From contig MU401598.1 of NCBI GenBank assembly GCA_022579005.1, positions 1 through 64,000 on the forward strand: 64,000 nt of DNA, written 5' to 3'. The position numbers were made by a program, and so were the translations under genes. Position 1 is the stretch's first letter. The number at the start of each line of letters is the position of its first letter. This DNA is from Poronia punctata (taxonomy: Eukaryota > Ascomycota > Sordariomycetes > Xylariales > Xylariaceae). Under the pieces are notes generated by a model. The model worked only from the letters and a program-made list of their open reading frames with translations, did not search any database and was not told the DNA's origin. Positions 37,540-50,296 of this stretch are shown piece by piece.

Positions 37540-39123
37540 ATGTCGATTCCAGGCTTGGGGCAATTAGCTCCCGCGGTAAGTCCAACGTCAATTCTCAGTG
37601 TGACGGTAGTCTCCAGTCAGCTAACAAACGTCGCTTTCTTCCCATTACATGTAGGCTGTCCCAGCTACTTCTGCAACCACTTCTCCCTCGGCAGCGCCCA
37701 CGACGGCGCATATCCTCGAACCATTCTGGGAGTATCGCTTCGAAGTGCCGCCCGACTCGAACCTGACAATCAAGCTCGTTTCGGGAACGGCCGAGAAAGA
37801 TGGTATAGAGCTGGCCCCCAATACGCTATATACCTTCACGGCGACCAAAACTAAGATCAATACCTGGCACGGATGCACGCTTGAAATCACCCCGCCAAGT
37901 TCGGGTACGTATGATGCATACACATCGGAACCGACAGCCGAAGAGACTCCCATGGTCAGCTATTTGAACTTGCACTTCAAGCTCGAGTCGCTACGCGCTG
38001 CGGCCCAGAGAACCGGGCAGATGGGGCCACGTGTGCTCGTTGTAGGCCCTCCCAATGCCGGAAAGTCGAGCCTTGTACGCACTCTCGCCTCCTGGGCCAC
38101 GCGTATGGGCCGGCAGCCTCTCGTGACGAACACCGACTCTCGCGAGGGTATGCTCACCCTGCCGGGCACCCTGAGTGCCGCCGTCTTCGCCACCCTGATC
38201 GACCTGACGACGGATTGGGGCAGTCTCCCGAGCAGTGGCGCCAACGCCATACCAGTGAAGCTGCCGTTGGCGTACTATTACGGCCTTCCGCATCCCAGCG
38301 ATAACCCAACCTTGTTCAAACGTATGTTGGGCCGCCTCGCCGTGGCTGCCACGTCGAGACTCGCCGAGGATCCCGACGTGAAGGCCTCCGGTATGTTGAT
38401 CGACAGCGGTGGCGTTCCGACGGGGTCAAAGGCCACTACGTACTACGATTTCATCAGTCATATTGTGTCCGAGTTCTCGGTCAACATCGTCGCCGTGCTT
38501 GGGTCTGAACGGATCACCAGCGAGATGCAAAAACGTTTTTCCGGCCAGACCACAAGTGTAGGCGAGACAGTCACGGTTATCGGGCTGGAAAAATCAGGCG
38601 GCGTTGTAGAGCGTGACGAGGGTTTCATGCAGACCATACGCGAGTCGGCTATTAGAGAATACTTTTTTGGAAACGCCAAGATGACACTCAGCCCGTTCAC
38701 GCAGCAAGTGGACTTCTCGGCCGTGTCCATATGGCGGATTAACGAAGGTAACGGGTCATCCTCCCTTTTTATTCCCCACTATCCTTTGAACAGCTAAGCT
38801 GACCGGCCATTCAAGCGGATTCAAAATCCTCGGGTGACAGCAGCGGCATTACCTACGATGAAAGAGAAACGTTTACGGACACGATTGAAAAGGCGGAGCC
38901 GTCTCTCATGCTACAGAACTGCCTTTTGGCGGTAGCCTGCGCCTCGGTACACGATGCGCCAGATACCATACGCGACGCCAACATCATGGGCTTTGTCTTC
39001 GTGGCTGACGTAGACGAGAAACGCCACCGGCTACGCATCCTGGCGCCTGTGTCTGCTCGCCTCGGCGATAGGCCTCTGCTCTGGGGCTCTTGGCCCGAAC
39101 ACATGGTGAATCTACTCATATGA
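37540..39123 (+). CDS. CLP1: Polyribonucleotide 5'-kinase-family pre-mRNA 3'-end factor Clp1
   Basis: Exons 37540-37575, 37655-38747 and 38816-39123 give 478 residues. Introns have GTAAGT and GTAACG donors with CTAAC and CTGAC branch motifs; phases agree (0 and 1). The protein starts MSIPGLGQLAPA, as in fungal Clp1. Blocks: N-terminal beta domain (EPFWEYRFEVPP to HGCTLEI), central P-loop ATPase domain with Walker A GPPNAGKSS at about 143-151, TNTDSREGMLTLPG, and a C-terminal domain ending LLWGSWPEHMVNLLI. Clp1 is a subunit of cleavage factor IA, bridging Pcf11 and the cleavage/polyadenylation machinery in the nucleus; fungal Clp1 binds ATP but generally lacks RNA kinase activity. No damage is seen. 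The MITE just upstream may lie in its promoter. Confidence 0.95.
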
Positions 39124-42100
39124 GAGTCAGCCATGCCAGGGCTGTAGTGTAGTGTAGTGTAGTTCCAATGACTTAAGTTGTATCCGGCAACCGAGAAGCT
39201 GTCATGCAAATGTCAAGTTTTCTCGAGAAGGCTTCATGGTCACATCATGAGGCCAGAGTGGGAGAGTCACTTGTGTAGTTTCAACAGTTTTTGAAATACC
39301 TTTGGGATACAGATTTATAGGAACGGAATAACATACCCCAATAACACACCATTGAATATTGCCAATATTGCCACTGCCAAACTTTCCTTGATACGGCTGG
39401 GGCTAGTTCGGCTCGAGAAGCCAGCTTTGTGTACGTTTATGCCCACACAACGTGTGAACGCCAGCAACTACTCGCAGGCCTATTGAGGATGTACGGTTAT
39501 GTTTTACCTTTGCACATATCAAATAGGATATGGGCAACAGCCTGGAAGCATACTACAAGCATATATTTTGCGGATATTTTGCGGCTATTTTGCAACTACT
39601 TAAGTGTTGCAGTCCCCACCTAAAGCAGAAGCTAAGTTGGCAAAAGTACTCGGCTAACATGATTTGGTAGTATGAATTGGAGTGGAATAGATTTTGGGCA
39701 AGGAGTTAACTAAAGGAGACAGACAGCAGTGGTTACAAGATCTAATAGGTATTCAAGCTCACGGTAGGTATCATGCTATTGTGATCAACATCAGCTACTG
39801 CTACGTACGTTAAGCTGGGACAAAGAGCTTACAAACTCTTTGAAAGAAATTGTGTCCTGCGTTGAATTACTACCTAATGTTGGGAAAATAAACTTGGACC
39901 TACCACAATACTATCGTATTAAACGGTTGTAGCCAGTAGGAATTCTTGCGAGGTCTCATTTTTGTAATCGGTTTGCCTCTACACGTATTCTAGATTAGCC
40001 AGCCCCCCCAAGGTCTGCCAGATCAGGCAGGTCGCTGGCAAGATGCATCCCCACTATGCATGCCTACCTGCATATGCACTCCGCTTTCACTACGCAAGTA
40101 TGGCATGCAATCGTTCCACTTGAATACGGTCAGAGCCCGATACAGACAAGGTCAATTCTGAACCATTCGGCTGGAATTCTTGACCTGGGCTGATTGCGAC
40201 CTGGATACCTCTGGGGGATTAAAGGAGTGAGCCCCATCAGGGTGCCATGTTTGTTACCTTGCTGCACGTCATATCTCAACAATATATGCCTATGCAGCAA
40301 GCAAGCCCAAAGCAATCATATATATTTGATAGATTATGTTTGTTAACCTACCTTATTCACACATTTTTAAGACTCCTTTTACTCTTTACAAAATATTGGC
40401 TGTTGCTATTGTTGTCCAATAGTAAAATAAATCCTGACCTCAAAATAAAGTGTGGCTGCTTGGAAAACACCAAACCCCTTAACCTAGCTTAAACTACCTA
40501 GATCAGGTCTAAAAAGCCTGACTAATGCTTATATATACCAAGATTAGTCCGTCCTAGAGTTAACCTAGGCACATGATTCCAATTACGAGTAGGTAATAAC
40601 AAGTACCTATGTCCAGATATATAATACGTGTATACCAAAAAGTAACATGTAAGTCTAGTCAGGTAATTCCGTAGCTGTTACAAAACAAATGAATTGGTGT
40701 GCTTGGCTACAGAAGCCCCGACCTGGGTATGCTTGGTACTGCGGAATAGTGTTGTTGATGTTAAACACCACCTATAATGATGTACATACTTTTATAACAC
40801 GAGGCAGTCTACTTGTAAAGTAGGTAGTGTGTGCATCCTACCTAGTATGCAATCGGTGGTTGAGCCGAGTTAGCTCTGAATAGTTACATACGTCTAACCT
40901 AAAATACATTTGGTTTGTAGACAGAACCACTCTGTGGCCTTGTTCTAGAATATTTCTACGCCGCACTTTCTGCATGTTATAAGGTCAAGTATTGGCATCA
41001 ATTACTCATCTTGGCTAGTGTGAAAATGGCCTTGAACATTATATATGTCCGCCGCTATACGCGTACTTTATCTACGTGCCCAGATGCTGGGTCAGCGGTA
41101 CTTTGCAAGATAGGCGGGATTTGCAATAGGCGTCATCACGATCTATCAACGTCAACATTGTTAATTGTAGATGGGCAGGCGTGGCGGGGTAGGTAACCTT
41201 AGTACCTTGTAGAGTAGCGTCAGTTGGCTTAAAGTGGGAACAACGTTACACGAAACGCAATCATCCAACTGCCACCGGCGGTCATCTACCAAATGGTAAA
41301 GTTGAAGCCAAAGGCGGAATAACCATATAGCGCTGTTAGGAATCGAACCCAACCCCACTTATGTGTATGCCCTCAGGTACGTACTTTATCTATGGCGAGG
41401 TGTCTTATCTACGATATCAGGATCCTCTTCCGCTTTTTAGTCAACCGGACCAACCCACCAAGTAAAAGCTCGGCTGCAACGAAGGGATTCGATTATCCGG
41501 AGAGCCAACCACATGGGCCATAGCCTTCCCATGTTTGCACCCAAGAGGTTTGGTCCCAAGACAGAGTGACAGAGCTGCACTGGAGAATGACGAGGAGACT
41601 ACAGTGAGGAGAAGGACGACATGAAAGACGACGCTGGCATGTACTGCGGTTCCTCCCCACCCCCTAAATGAGACAGGTACAGCAAAGTATGCTGTAGTGG
41701 AAAGAGGGGGAGAGGAAGCTAACGACTGAGCGGCACGATGCAAGGCAATGGCAGTTCACCAGGTTGCGGTGGGTGGCCGACACAAGAAGAGGAAAAAAGG
41801 AAGGACACAAGCAATTTCTAGAAAAGAGACCACCAAACTAGTGTGTAACAGGGTAGCCTTGGCTGCTGAGCGGCTCTGGGCGAATTCTTGGAGGAGTTCT
41901 TGGAGTGAACTTTTTAGTGTCGTATGTGATGTTCCCAATGTCGTGATGGGCCGTAATCATTATTAGCTTGACGAGGTGGCCCCGATGTCTAACGGCGAGC
42001 CAATTACATTGCCGCTTTATTACTTAGTTGAGTTGTGTATACCTACATCGACGACAGTAGTCTTGACGATTTCCTCCCTCCGCCGGGCCTCCTTCAGCCT

Positions 42101-42867
42101 TGGCCTATTTGATAATGATAAGAACACCTGCCTAAAACGGTAGGGTATCGCTGCTACTGTTCGTCCGTCTGCGAGGTCCGCAACTGCCATTCTGGCGGAG
42201 GCGTCCTTGCCTAGCAGTCCGAGCAAGATCCCTAGCTTGCAGTTAAGAGATGCCAAGCGCGCGGACCAGAATGCTGACGAACAGAAGAGGAAGTGGCTAT
42301 TCATGTCGAAACCCCACCAGTGAGAGGCCCTATCTAGTAATCTAGGTACTGTTGACCTAGGTGATTACTTGACCAAATCAATTCCTCCCCATTGGGTGCT
42401 CTGCGCCAAGGGCAAAAGCGAAGGCCTGCCCAAGACCTTGGCCCGGGACTTGGCACCGAAGCCTCTCCCGACAACGCCAATTGATATGCACACCATCGGC
42501 GTGCTTGACTACACAAAATACCGAATAGGCGCTGTTAAGGGTGGTTGCTGGCAGTTGCGGCCGACTCCAGGCCATTCTTCCCATCGGAATATTACCCTCA
42601 TTTGGATTGGCCAAAAATACTGTCAAGGTCTTTTTAACCAGTTTTGACGGGCCCCGGGGTATGCGACTGATATAACTGGGTTGGAGGAGGCGAGTCATCC
42701 CACCCAGAAGGAGGGATGCTGTATATCGGGCTGCTTGAAGTCTCGGCGACCGACAAGACACCAATCCTAGTCATTCAGAACGGGCTTCCATGTTCCAGGC
42801 CTCCTCGCGACGCATAGGAGCATCGCACCGGATCGAGAACAGCGGTTCAAATCCCCGGTGAAGGGAT

Positions 42868-42977
42868 GCCCCCTCTCCCCCTCCCCCCCTCCCCCCCAAT
42901 CTACCAACAGTCTAGCAGCAACATGATAATCTTGCTGTCTAACGTCAAGACTGGACCCGCCTTTGGGGGGTGGGGGT
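42868..42977. promoter_or_regulatory. C-rich and G-rich tracts upstream of PTR2
   Basis: A C-rich tract at 42868-42897 has four or more C runs separated by T. A G-rich tract (GGGGGGTGGGGG) lies at 42965-42976. Both sit 220-330 bp upstream of the PTR2 start. The C tract could form an i-motif, or a G-quadruplex on the other strand. A regulatory role is only a possibility. Confidence 0.4.
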
Positions 42978-43031
42978 TTGGCGCATGAGGCGAGCCCTGC
43001 AAACCCTTCCACGTGGTGTTTGATGCTGGGG

Positions 43032-43039
43032 ATATATAA
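43032..43039 (+). promoter_or_regulatory. Probable TATA box of PTR2
   Basis: ATATATAA lies about 160 bp upstream of the proposed PTR2 ATG and is followed by a pyrimidine-rich stretch (CCCCCTCCTCTCTCTTCTCT, 43070-43090) typical of fungal transcription starts. No other TATA is as well placed. Confidence 0.55.
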
Positions 43040-43198
43040 CCAGCAGAACGCCAGCCCCATCATGCCAACGCCCCCTCCTCTCTCTTCTCTCTGATCGCCG
43101 TCAGTCCAGCTCTCAGACCCCCAACATTCCCTGGCACTCCGAAGAACATTCTTTTGTAGTTCTTTGTAGTGGTCTGAGACCACTCCGACGTCTCCAAG

Positions 43199-45233
43199 AT
43201 GGCCGGTGGGTATCATGCTACTTACGGCGTTCAGCCGGGCCAGAGTCGATTTGCTAACGCATCACAGACACACAGACCACTCTCGCGACCGTCGTTGCCT
43301 CTGTGGGCGCCGTCCGGGCCTCGGCCGACGAGAAAGTCACCCACGACGGCAGAGTCTCCGAGCGCAGCGGTGATGAAGAAGGAGTCCTCTACGACGATGA
43401 AGGACACCAGCTCTGGCAAGGCCTCGTCCTTCCGACCGAGGAGGAAAAGAGGACGCTACGGCGGGTATCTGGCAAGATGCCTGTGACGGCCTACATGCTG
43501 TGCGCCGTGGAGTTCGCCGAGCGGGCGTCGTACTATGGTTGCTACCAAGTATACAAAAACTTCATCCGTGCTCCTCTTCCTGTCGGCTCCGAAGGCCCCG
43601 GAACGGGCGCCACCTACCCCGGCAGTCAGCGTACTGCCGGTGCGCTGGGCAAGGGCTCGGCCGTGGCCTCGGCCGTCACTGAATCGTTCAAGTTCCTGGC
43701 ATATGCCTTGCCCATCTTCTTCGGCTGGATCGCCGATACCAAGTATGGCCGCTTCAAGATGATCTGCTGGGGCGTCGGAATCTGCGGCGTCGCTCATATC
43801 ATCATGATCATTTCTGCCCTCCCAACCGTGTTGCAAAGCGGAAACGCCTTTGGCCCCTTCGTCTTCTCCCTGTATCTCCTGGCCATCGGGGCGGCGCAGT
43901 TCAAGCCCAACATCTCGCCTACCCTCATCGATCAGAGCCCGCACAAGAGAGCTCATCTGATCACGGAGAAGAGCGGGGAGAGGGTTATCGTCGACCCCGA
44001 GGACTCGATCAACAGCATCATGCTGTGGTTCTACATGTTGATCAACGTGGGCGCTGTGTTCGGCATTCCCACGACGTATCTGGCCAAACTCGTCGGGTAC
44101 TGGGCCGCCTACCTGATCCCCACCATCCTCTACCTAATGCTCCCTCCCCTACTGTGGTGGCTCAATCCCCGCCTGGTCAAGCAGCCGCCGGGAGGGTCCG
44201 ACTTGGGCAACGTCTTCAGGGTGATAGGTGACGTCTTCGCCAACGGGGGTTGGGCCAGAATCGGCCGTGCAGGGTTCTGGGATATCGGAAAGCCCAGCGT
44301 GCGTAGAGCTGCCGGCAGCCACAAGCGGTACACATACGACGACAACTTTGTCCACGACGTGAGGCGGACCTTCCAAGCCTGCGCCATCTTCCTGTTCGCG
44401 CCCGTCTGGCAGCTCAATGACTATGGCCTGGGTGCCGCTGCCAATGCTTTGACGGCTGCTCTGGACACTAAAGGTCTCCCCAACGATCTGTTTGACAATC
44501 TCAACTCGGTCAGCATTGTGGTTTGTGAGTTATCCCCCCCCTTTCTCGTACGCCCCTTGGAACGACATGATGTAGTGAAACGGGCACACGGCTGACGATG
44601 GTATGCTTAGTGGTACCCATCATGAACCACATCGTCTACCCCTTGCTGCAGAGGCATGGCATCAAGTGGGGTTCCATCTCCCGCATCACTTTCGGCTTCG
44701 CTATGGGCACTGTCGGTGGGTTGGGCTACGGTCTTCTACAGTACTACGTGTACAAGACCTCCCCCTGTGGTTTCAATGCGTCAACCTGTTCCGAGATTAT
44801 GCCCGAAGGCGTGCCTGCGTTGGCACCGATCCCATACGGGCTTTATGCCATCCCCGTCGTCATTGGCGCCATGTCAGAGGTGTTTGTCAATGTCTCGCTG
44901 TACGGTATCGCTTATTCCATGGCCCCCAAGAATATGAAGGGCCTCGTCGCTTCCTTGAACCTGTTCAATAGCGCCATCGCTGCCATCATTGGCCTGGCTG
45001 CCGCCCCGGCAATCAAGGATCCCAACCTCACCTGGATATTCTTCGGCCCTGTCATCGCTGGCGCTATCCTGACCGTCGTCTTCTGGTTCTTGTTCCATCA
45101 CCTCGACCAGGAAGAATTCATACTGAACACGGACATGAATGACCTCAAGGGCCCCGAGATCAGCAGTGACGAGGAGTCTTCACAAGCGGTCGCCCAAGAC
45201 AAGAAGTTGGTTACGGACGAGAAGAAGGAGTGA
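43199..45233 (+). CDS. PTR2: Proton-coupled di/tripeptide transporter, PTR2 (POT) family
   Basis: Exons 43199-43205, 43268-44524 and 44611-45233 give 628 residues. The first exon is only ATGGCCG; GTGGGT donor, CTAAC branch and ATCACAG acceptor join it in phase 1 to give MADTQTTLATVV. The upstream context CAAGATGG suits a start. The protein has about 12 hydrophobic helices. POT signatures are present: proton-coupling ExxER at residues 84-88 (EFAERASYYG) and FYMLINVG at 257-264 (FYxxINxG). The charged C-terminal tail (LDQEEFILNTDMNDLKGPE) is cytosolic. It would import di- and tripeptides across the plasma membrane with protons, usually under nitrogen control. Family and splice structure are secure; the substrate range is not visible. 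Confidence 0.95.
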
Positions 45234-47040
45234 CGGCAGCTCCGAGCTAGGACCAGGACAGGAACGAAATCTAGCTTCTAGATAGCTTTCATGTCATCCT
45301 CATTTCGACGCGGTGCCGCCGAGGTACAATCTGGGGTCTCCACGGCATAATGTAGCAATATTATTGTGGGTTGAACATTGCTTTGTCCGAGGTACCTTGG
45401 TGATAGTAGTCTAATATATTTACTAATAACAACTCAATTTGTTCGCATGACTGTTTGCTGTTCGCGACGAGAAGTGAGAGGGTGGGTAGGGCAGGTACCT
45501 AATCAGGTTGCCCGGCTTGGTGTGTCAGCCGGGGCAGAAGATGATAAACGGTGATTTACCAAGCATCGGAGGGGATCAACCAAGTTCAAGGAAGAGCCGG
45601 GGCTGGCGTTCAGTGCAGAACTGGTTTGTCGGCTTTATATCGGGAGAGCCTGAGAGGAGCATAGAGTATGTGTTGAATGATTGCGAGTGCGACAAATTGA
45701 TTATAAGTTTTAATAAAAAGTTAGAGAGAATAGCATGAGATAACCTAAACATTTTACCTAAGGTTAGGCAGGTGCATGTAGTCTGTAGGTAAAAACGTGA
45801 TTTACGTATAGGAGATGATGACGGACTGACTCATCGGTCAGCGCATCCCGTAATCCCTGTTGATAATTTAGGCGCTTATGACATTGTCCTGTTGCCTGCC
45901 AAGCTCCGGGGCTAGATTAGGTAAATGGGGTATTCTTTGCCTGTGAGGCGCAACCCAGTCATGCCAGTGAACCGAAATCGACCTGGAACGTGTCCTTCTA
46001 CCTCTGTACGCCTAGAGTTCCTGATGTGCCCCGTACCGATAACTTTTAAGTAGAAGGGGAATCATGTTAGCTACAACCTGAAACATTGAAGCAGGTCGTC
46101 TCTAAGCTGAATGCGTTCAGTACTTTGACTATACTCGTATTGTACTAACCAGCATACATGTCAGATTTCCGCCTAGCATGCTGAGGATATATCATATATG
46201 TACATGTATGTGAGATAATACTACGAGTATGTATTTGTAATGCAAAGATACAGTACTATACGTATCTACGTGTATGTATACTGTCATCCTTTGACTGCGG
46301 CGGGGCCTGGAGGGGTCGAGATTGGTCAAAATGATCGCACCCAGATCCCTTCGATCAAATGCAATGGTTACGTGTAGTAGTATGCACGCGACCCAACCTC
46401 GGAAAAATTGAATACTGCTCTGTAAGTTACTGTTGGCAATGTCAACATGACAAGCCATGTATTGTTGCTGATAAGCTAACCCACGACTACCAAAGGTCTG
46501 CCTCTGCCCCCTTGCGCAGTCATTTGAACAGCCGCGGATGCCAAGCATCATCAGACAACAAGGCCTGACGATATCTCAGAGAAAAAGGCAGACGCGGGAA
46601 AAAATTGATTGCTGCCGCTAGAACGTCTTAGCACAAATTGCAAGCGAATTATATGAAAAGAACAAAAGAGAAAAGCTAAGTTAAGAAATGACAGATAACG
46701 CCGTATTCGCCTTGGCTCCATTCCCTTTCCATCTGTCTTGTACAAACCGAGTGTCGGGCTCGCATAAGGGGTATCCTATTAAAATTTGTTGCTTGAAGAA
46801 CGCACGTCTCGTATGCCACAGCATGGCAAGGCGGATAAAAGAGGGTACGGGCGCGGCCGTGTCCACTTTAGTATGCCGTCTAGCGGCCGGTCGAAGGTTT
46901 TTGCGAAATATTATTACAAGGGGGTTGGGCTAGGTGCCAGAACGTGGAGTTGCCGATGGTTAGTTTCGGGCATAAGTGTAACAGCTCATCTACTTTGTTG
47001 ATGGCCTGCCCATTGGAGTGCGAGGTTTCGGATTGGGCGC
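45234..47040. other. 1.8-kb intergenic region
   Basis: It separates the 3' ends of the PTR2 and Ca2+/H+ exchanger genes, which converge. The frame at 45508-45738 (76 codons) and those at 46192-46866 have no domain. ATG/GTAC-rich words (ACATGTATGTGAG, ACGTGTATGTATAC) cluster at 46190-46290. Nothing else is recognisable. Confidence 0.45.
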
Positions 47041-48947
47041 TCACGACGGAACGGGGACGCCGGTACCATTGGGATAGTCTGTTATTCAGGGTCAGTCTGG
47101 AATTTTCCTCCCCCAAGATTGTCGATTGTAGGATAGCAAAGCTTACAGAAGGCGCAAACGGCGATGATGACATAGAGAGCAATTAGCTGGACACCCTCCA
47201 GCCAATGACTCTTTCCATCGCCAATTAGATAATTGACGAGGAGAACGGAGACGAAGAGCGTGACAACTTGGAAGGTGTCAAAGGCAAGCGTCATTTCCTC
47301 GTTGCCTATACCCCAGCCGATAATAACAAGTAGAGGGATGAGAAACAGCGCGACTTGCATCGAGGATCCGATGGCCACCCCTATCGCCAGGTCCATCTTG
47401 TCTTTGACGGCCACCGTCACGGCGGTCGCGTGCTCACAAGCGTTCCCTACGATGGGAATAAGAATAAGACCGATAAACTCCTCGCTGACGGACTCTGCAA
47501 TCGGCTCGATGCCGCTGACCAGCCCTTCGGCACAAAGAGCGATAACCACGGTACATAGTGTGAGGGTTGCCACAGCTACCCAAAAGTGCAATTCGGGCAC
47601 TTCGGGCCCTTCTTCGTCCATGGGCGCCCGCATGAGCTCGCTGAGCTGGCCATCCTCGCCGCGCACAGCGGCGACGCCGGCCACGTTAGCCCCCAGATTC
47701 GAGACGCCCGAGGCCACTGGATTCTTGGGCACGCCCCGGCGCCTTTTGAACACATCCTTGGTGGCAACCTTCTGGCTTTCCTCGTTGAAGACACTGCTGT
47801 GAGTTTTGAGTTGAAAGAGTAGATAGGACGCGTAGATGAGCAACAAAATGACTGAAACGCCACGAGACAGTTGAGGAACCGCAGAGGGTGACAGCTTGTC
47901 GATCTTGTCATCCGAGTACAAATCGGGAGTGTGAGAAAAGATGGTCGGGACGATCAGACTAGCCACAGAAAGGGCGAGTAGACTGGCCGCTGTCTGCGCG
48001 ACAGTTGAGTTGAAGAATTGCTCTGCCCGGTTGAAACCTCCGGCCACAAAACAGAAGCCCAGAACGAGAAGCAGATTAGACAACACAGAACCGACAAGAG
48101 AGGTCTGGACAACCGTAACCTGGTTATCCAAGAGGGCGATAATGGCAACGATAAGCTCGACGGCATTTCTGGACAGTGTTAGCTAGGTTTTCTTTCGATC
48201 AGACTTGTAGCTGAGTATAGAAAAATTGGGTGGGCTAAGGGCAGCTTACCCGAAAGTTGCGTTAATCAACCCGCCTAGAACGTCGCCAGTGCGAAGCGCA
48301 ATCTGCTCCGTAGAATAACTTAGCATAGCGGCGAGTGGGATGATGGCAATGAAGTTGACGACAAAAACAGCTGGGCCAGGGATTTTAAGAGCCCATATCA
48401 CGATGCCGGCAGGAGCAGCGAGCAAAAGCACATTGATCCAAGAGCTGAAGAGCGTTCGCTGTATTTGGTTCGCAAATGTGAAATTTGGTCTTTCGGCTTT
48501 CGAGTCGTAGTCTTCTACACCGTCTTCTTCCGGCTCGGCACCCCCGACCGGCACCCCCAGTATTTTCCGACGTTGTCGCGGGAGACCTTCGCTCTGCGCG
48601 GTTTCCGGGCTACCAGCCGTGGTTGCTGGCGAATCATACATGTCGTCGGCTTGTGTCATAGGGTCAATGTCTCGGCTTGGGCGTGAAGGCTGCACAGGAC
48701 CGCGGAGAGAGCCCGGGGCCGTGGCTACTTGGTGGAGGTGTGAGGTTTCATGACCACTGCTTTTCCCTTCCTCTGCGACGCTGTAAGTGTTGGCTCGGCG
48801 GTTTGTTGCAAACGAGTAGCGGTTGAAGGGATTCAACCAGCCATATTTCAGGTCCTCGGCGGTTCTTCCGGTCCGATGCGCTGCCGTCTTGATCTTAATG
48901 AGGTTGACTGAGTCGAAAGAGTTAGCGGACGATACCCGACGACGCAT
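47041..48947 (-). CDS. VCX1: Vacuolar Ca2+/H+ exchanger (CAX family, Vcx1-like)
   Basis: Minus-strand exons 48947-48250, 48168-47147 and 47078-47041 give 585 residues. Both introns have GTAAGC donors; branch sites CTAAC and CTGAC fit. Without the last short exon the protein would read on into an AT-neutral tail; with it the C-terminus is AFYYPNGTGVPVPS, typical of the family. The N-terminal ~150 residues are a long disordered cytosolic tail, which in CAX proteins is often regulatory. The two alpha-repeat motifs are intact: GGLINATFGNAVE (glutamate near 237) and GNACEHATAVTVAV (glutamate near 478). About 10-11 membrane helices are expected. An acidic/basic loop at roughly 350-430 separates the halves. 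It would use the vacuolar proton gradient to store calcium. Confidence 0.95.
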
Positions 48948-50290
48948 CGTAGCAGTCTTTTCTATGGCTATTGTGATGACTAGGTAGGTAAAAATAAAGA
49001 AATATGGAGTTTGGATTAGTCACGCGACTAGTAAGCGAGTGGAAAGACTAGGAGACCAGGGGTGGGCGGATTCAACAAGAGTAGTACTGGTCGCTATTGA
49101 GTGGCGCTCAGGCTACCTTTATTCCTCTGTTCCGCCCTCGTCTTCTGTTTCTGTTTGGCCCTGTTTGGTGCAGGATTTGTTGTCTTCAACGGGAATGTTT
49201 TCTTTGTGTCCGTCCGGCGGGGCTAGTTGTTGCCGGTGCTGCTAGGAATGCTGGTCAAGAGACAGAGAGTAGTGGCACCAGCATTGCTCTAACCTAGGTC
49301 CAACAGCAGCCTGAAGCAAACATACAAGCGCAGCAATCTCCATCAAAGTCCCCGAGGGCAGATAATGGACCCAAAACAGGGAGGGTAAATAAGGGTTGTG
49401 AGAGAGGCGGGAGTCTGGTGAAGGCTGAGACACAAAAATGGCATGAGCCCAAGAGCAGTACAAAGTCGGAAGGATTGAATAATATAGGCGATGTCATCAG
49501 AGGGTGGCTGGGTGGGTCTACGGACAACCCAGCCAAGCCACTGGTCTTGGTTGGCAAAGGGCGCTATTCAGTAGTGAGGCTGCCAACTTTGCAGCGCCAA
49601 CGCTTGAGGGGAGAGCTTGATCAGATTGGCGCTGCCAGGTTGGGAGTCCCTTTTCCGCTAAGGACCGTCTCTTGGGCCGTCTCTCAAGAGCCTTTTCCAA
49701 TCCTTGGCCATGTTGCTATTTGTGTCTTGCACGGCGTGATACTGCTCTGTACGGTTACTGACCTAGTGTAGGGGGACTTGGGCAGGAGACAGAGAGTAGG
49801 TAGACTGGTTGGTAACATATTGTATAGCACAGGAATAGTCTTCTTAGGTAAAAGATAAACTCATCTTGCCATAACAAGGCTTGGTGGATTGGTGTAGGGT
49901 GGAATTCAGAACTGAAAAAGGGTAATTTTATGAAAAGGGCCTGATGCCTCCAACTTACAATGTTCTTTGGACATGGTTGGATTGCCTACACATGAACAGC
50001 AGAACGCGATTAGCCCTGTGTTGGTGTTGGTATGTGCGCGTAGAGTTTAAATTGACCAAAGTATCATGACAACATATGTCATATGTGTTTCTGCGTAGGG
50101 TAGTTACCTCGTTATATTCTTACCAGAATATCCAATGCCAGAGGTGTCTATCTATGGCGTGTCTGGTTGAGCTTGTTTGTTACTAGGTAGACAAGAATAA
50201 GAGGGAGAAAGCAAGTTTAGGGGGAGTAAGTGCCCGAGTTTACGAGGGATAATTGTTCCTGTTTTTAATTGCCATCCCGTTTCTATAGGA
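48948..50290. other. 5' flank of the Ca2+/H+ exchanger gene; no gene seen
   Basis: Normal composition. Frames at 49039-49297, 49242-49557 and 49418-49771 lack domains; the last begins at GTG. The stretch contains the VCX1 promoter and leads into the hairpin and the minisatellite. Confidence 0.5.
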
Positions 50291-50296
50291 GAAATC

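Larger units (their letters stand above)
39124..43198. other. 4-kb gene-poor region between CLP1 and PTR2
   Basis: Normal composition with no gene I can support. Short frames at 41441-41743, 42020-42304, 42378-42764 and 42767-43216 (minus) and 42369-42647 (plus) have no domain. Sequences resembling tRNA B boxes occur at 41338-41349 (minus, GGGTTCGATTCC) and 42843-42853 (plus, GGTTCAAATCC), without a matching cloverleaf. A plus-strand stretch at about 42140-42323 reads as an open tail after a possible acceptor but has no partner exon. The last ~350 bp hold the PTR2 promoter. Confidence 0.45.

Noticed and set aside
41270..41360. Possible minus-strand tRNA (GGGTTCGATTCC, a B-box match)
   Set aside because: The T-arm and a 3' acceptor half can be drawn, but no matching 5' acceptor half, D arm or anticodon arm is found upstream on that strand.
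42140..42323. Coding-looking plus-strand tail (…RDAKRADQNADEQKRKW… to a stop at 42323)
   Set aside because: It would need an upstream exon; an acceptor-like GGTAG exists but no plausible donor exon was found.
42780..42870. Possible plus-strand tRNA (GGTTCAAATCC)
   Set aside because: B-box word present, but stems do not pair into a cloverleaf and no A box fits.
47082..47146. Reading the exchanger frame through to the stop at 47082
   Set aside because: It replaces the conserved FYYP end with a non-family tail; a GTAAGC donor at 47146 and a CTGAC/ACAG acceptor give the better C-terminus.
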